A stretch of 64,000 bases of DNA. Origin: Oryzisolibacter sp. LB2S. GTDB taxonomy: Bacteria > Pseudomonadota > Gammaproteobacteria > Burkholderiales > Burkholderiaceae_C. Shown here one piece after another: positions 63,514-64,000 of the stretch (position 1 is the first letter of the stretch; every line of letters begins with the position of its first letter). The position numbers and the translations under genes are program-made. The notes beneath the pieces were generated by a model. The model saw only the letters and a list, made by a program, of their open reading frames with translations. It was not told the DNA's origin and did no database searches. The stretch spans positions 2,446,494-2,510,493 of the forward strand of contig NZ_CP160388.1 in NCBI RefSeq assembly GCF_040732315.1, read 5' to 3'.

Positions 63514-64000
<487 letters not shown>

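Overview
The window is GC-rich betaproteobacterial DNA, most like Comamonadaceae (Acidovorax/Alicycliphilus/Comamonas type). The reasons are the protein style of the flanking housekeeping genes, a proton-pumping pyrophosphatase with a C-terminal OmpA-like tail, and three copies of a palindromic element I recognise from that family. About 11.5 kb is host chromosome: nadE, a GNAT/DUF482 gene and cheW on the left (1-3401); ppa, hppA, an aldehyde dehydrogenase, an SDR and the molybdopterin genes moaA-mobA-moeA on the right (55878-64000).

Between them lies a roughly 52.5-kb integrative conjugative element (ICE) of the Tn4371 family (about 3402-55877). It is bounded by an 8-bp direct repeat, and one copy of that repeat is the T-tract of the ppa terminator. 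Reading from the left end, it carries a mating-pair apparatus trbBCDEJ-trbK-trbLFGI with traG and a CopG-type regulator (3642-15846, all on the minus strand). Next come a second exclusion-type lipoprotein and a LysR regulator (16064-17243), then a metal-resistance and envelope cargo block (17286-33661). After that is the transfer/maintenance core: relaxase, candidate oriT, traF, a parA operon, iterons and repA, and an AlpA-like gene (33877-39776). The last part is a maintenance/hypothetical region with DUF2285, DUF2958, XRE, DUF736, an HNH-like cargo gene, parB broken by IS21, DUF932 and a zinc-ribbon protein (39860-50285), followed by an ABC-three-component defence module, a HigBA-like toxin-antitoxin pair and the tyrosine integrase (50750-55695).

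The cargo block is one apparent seven-gene operon, czcB-czcA-DUF3240-czcC-pap2-eptA-dgkA. It joins an RND metal-efflux pump to an MCR/EptA-like lipid A phosphoethanolamine transferase and its lipid-recycling partners. A cytochrome b561 gene and a VIT iron/manganese transporter gene (broken by IS66 with a clean 8-bp duplication) are transcribed divergently. A further operon encodes a ferric-reductase-like oxidoreductase and an OmpR/EnvZ-type two-component system. Both operon promoters share a CTTTG-N6-CTTTG direct repeat at a similar distance, which suggests that the two-component system controls the whole block.

Notable unexplained structure includes five copies of a GC-rich element whose hairpins change sequence but keep pairing (a likely structured RNA), three 19-bp iterons before repA with a partial copy near the candidate oriT, and in-frame palindromic elements inside two host genes. 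No tRNA, rRNA or CRISPR array was seen.
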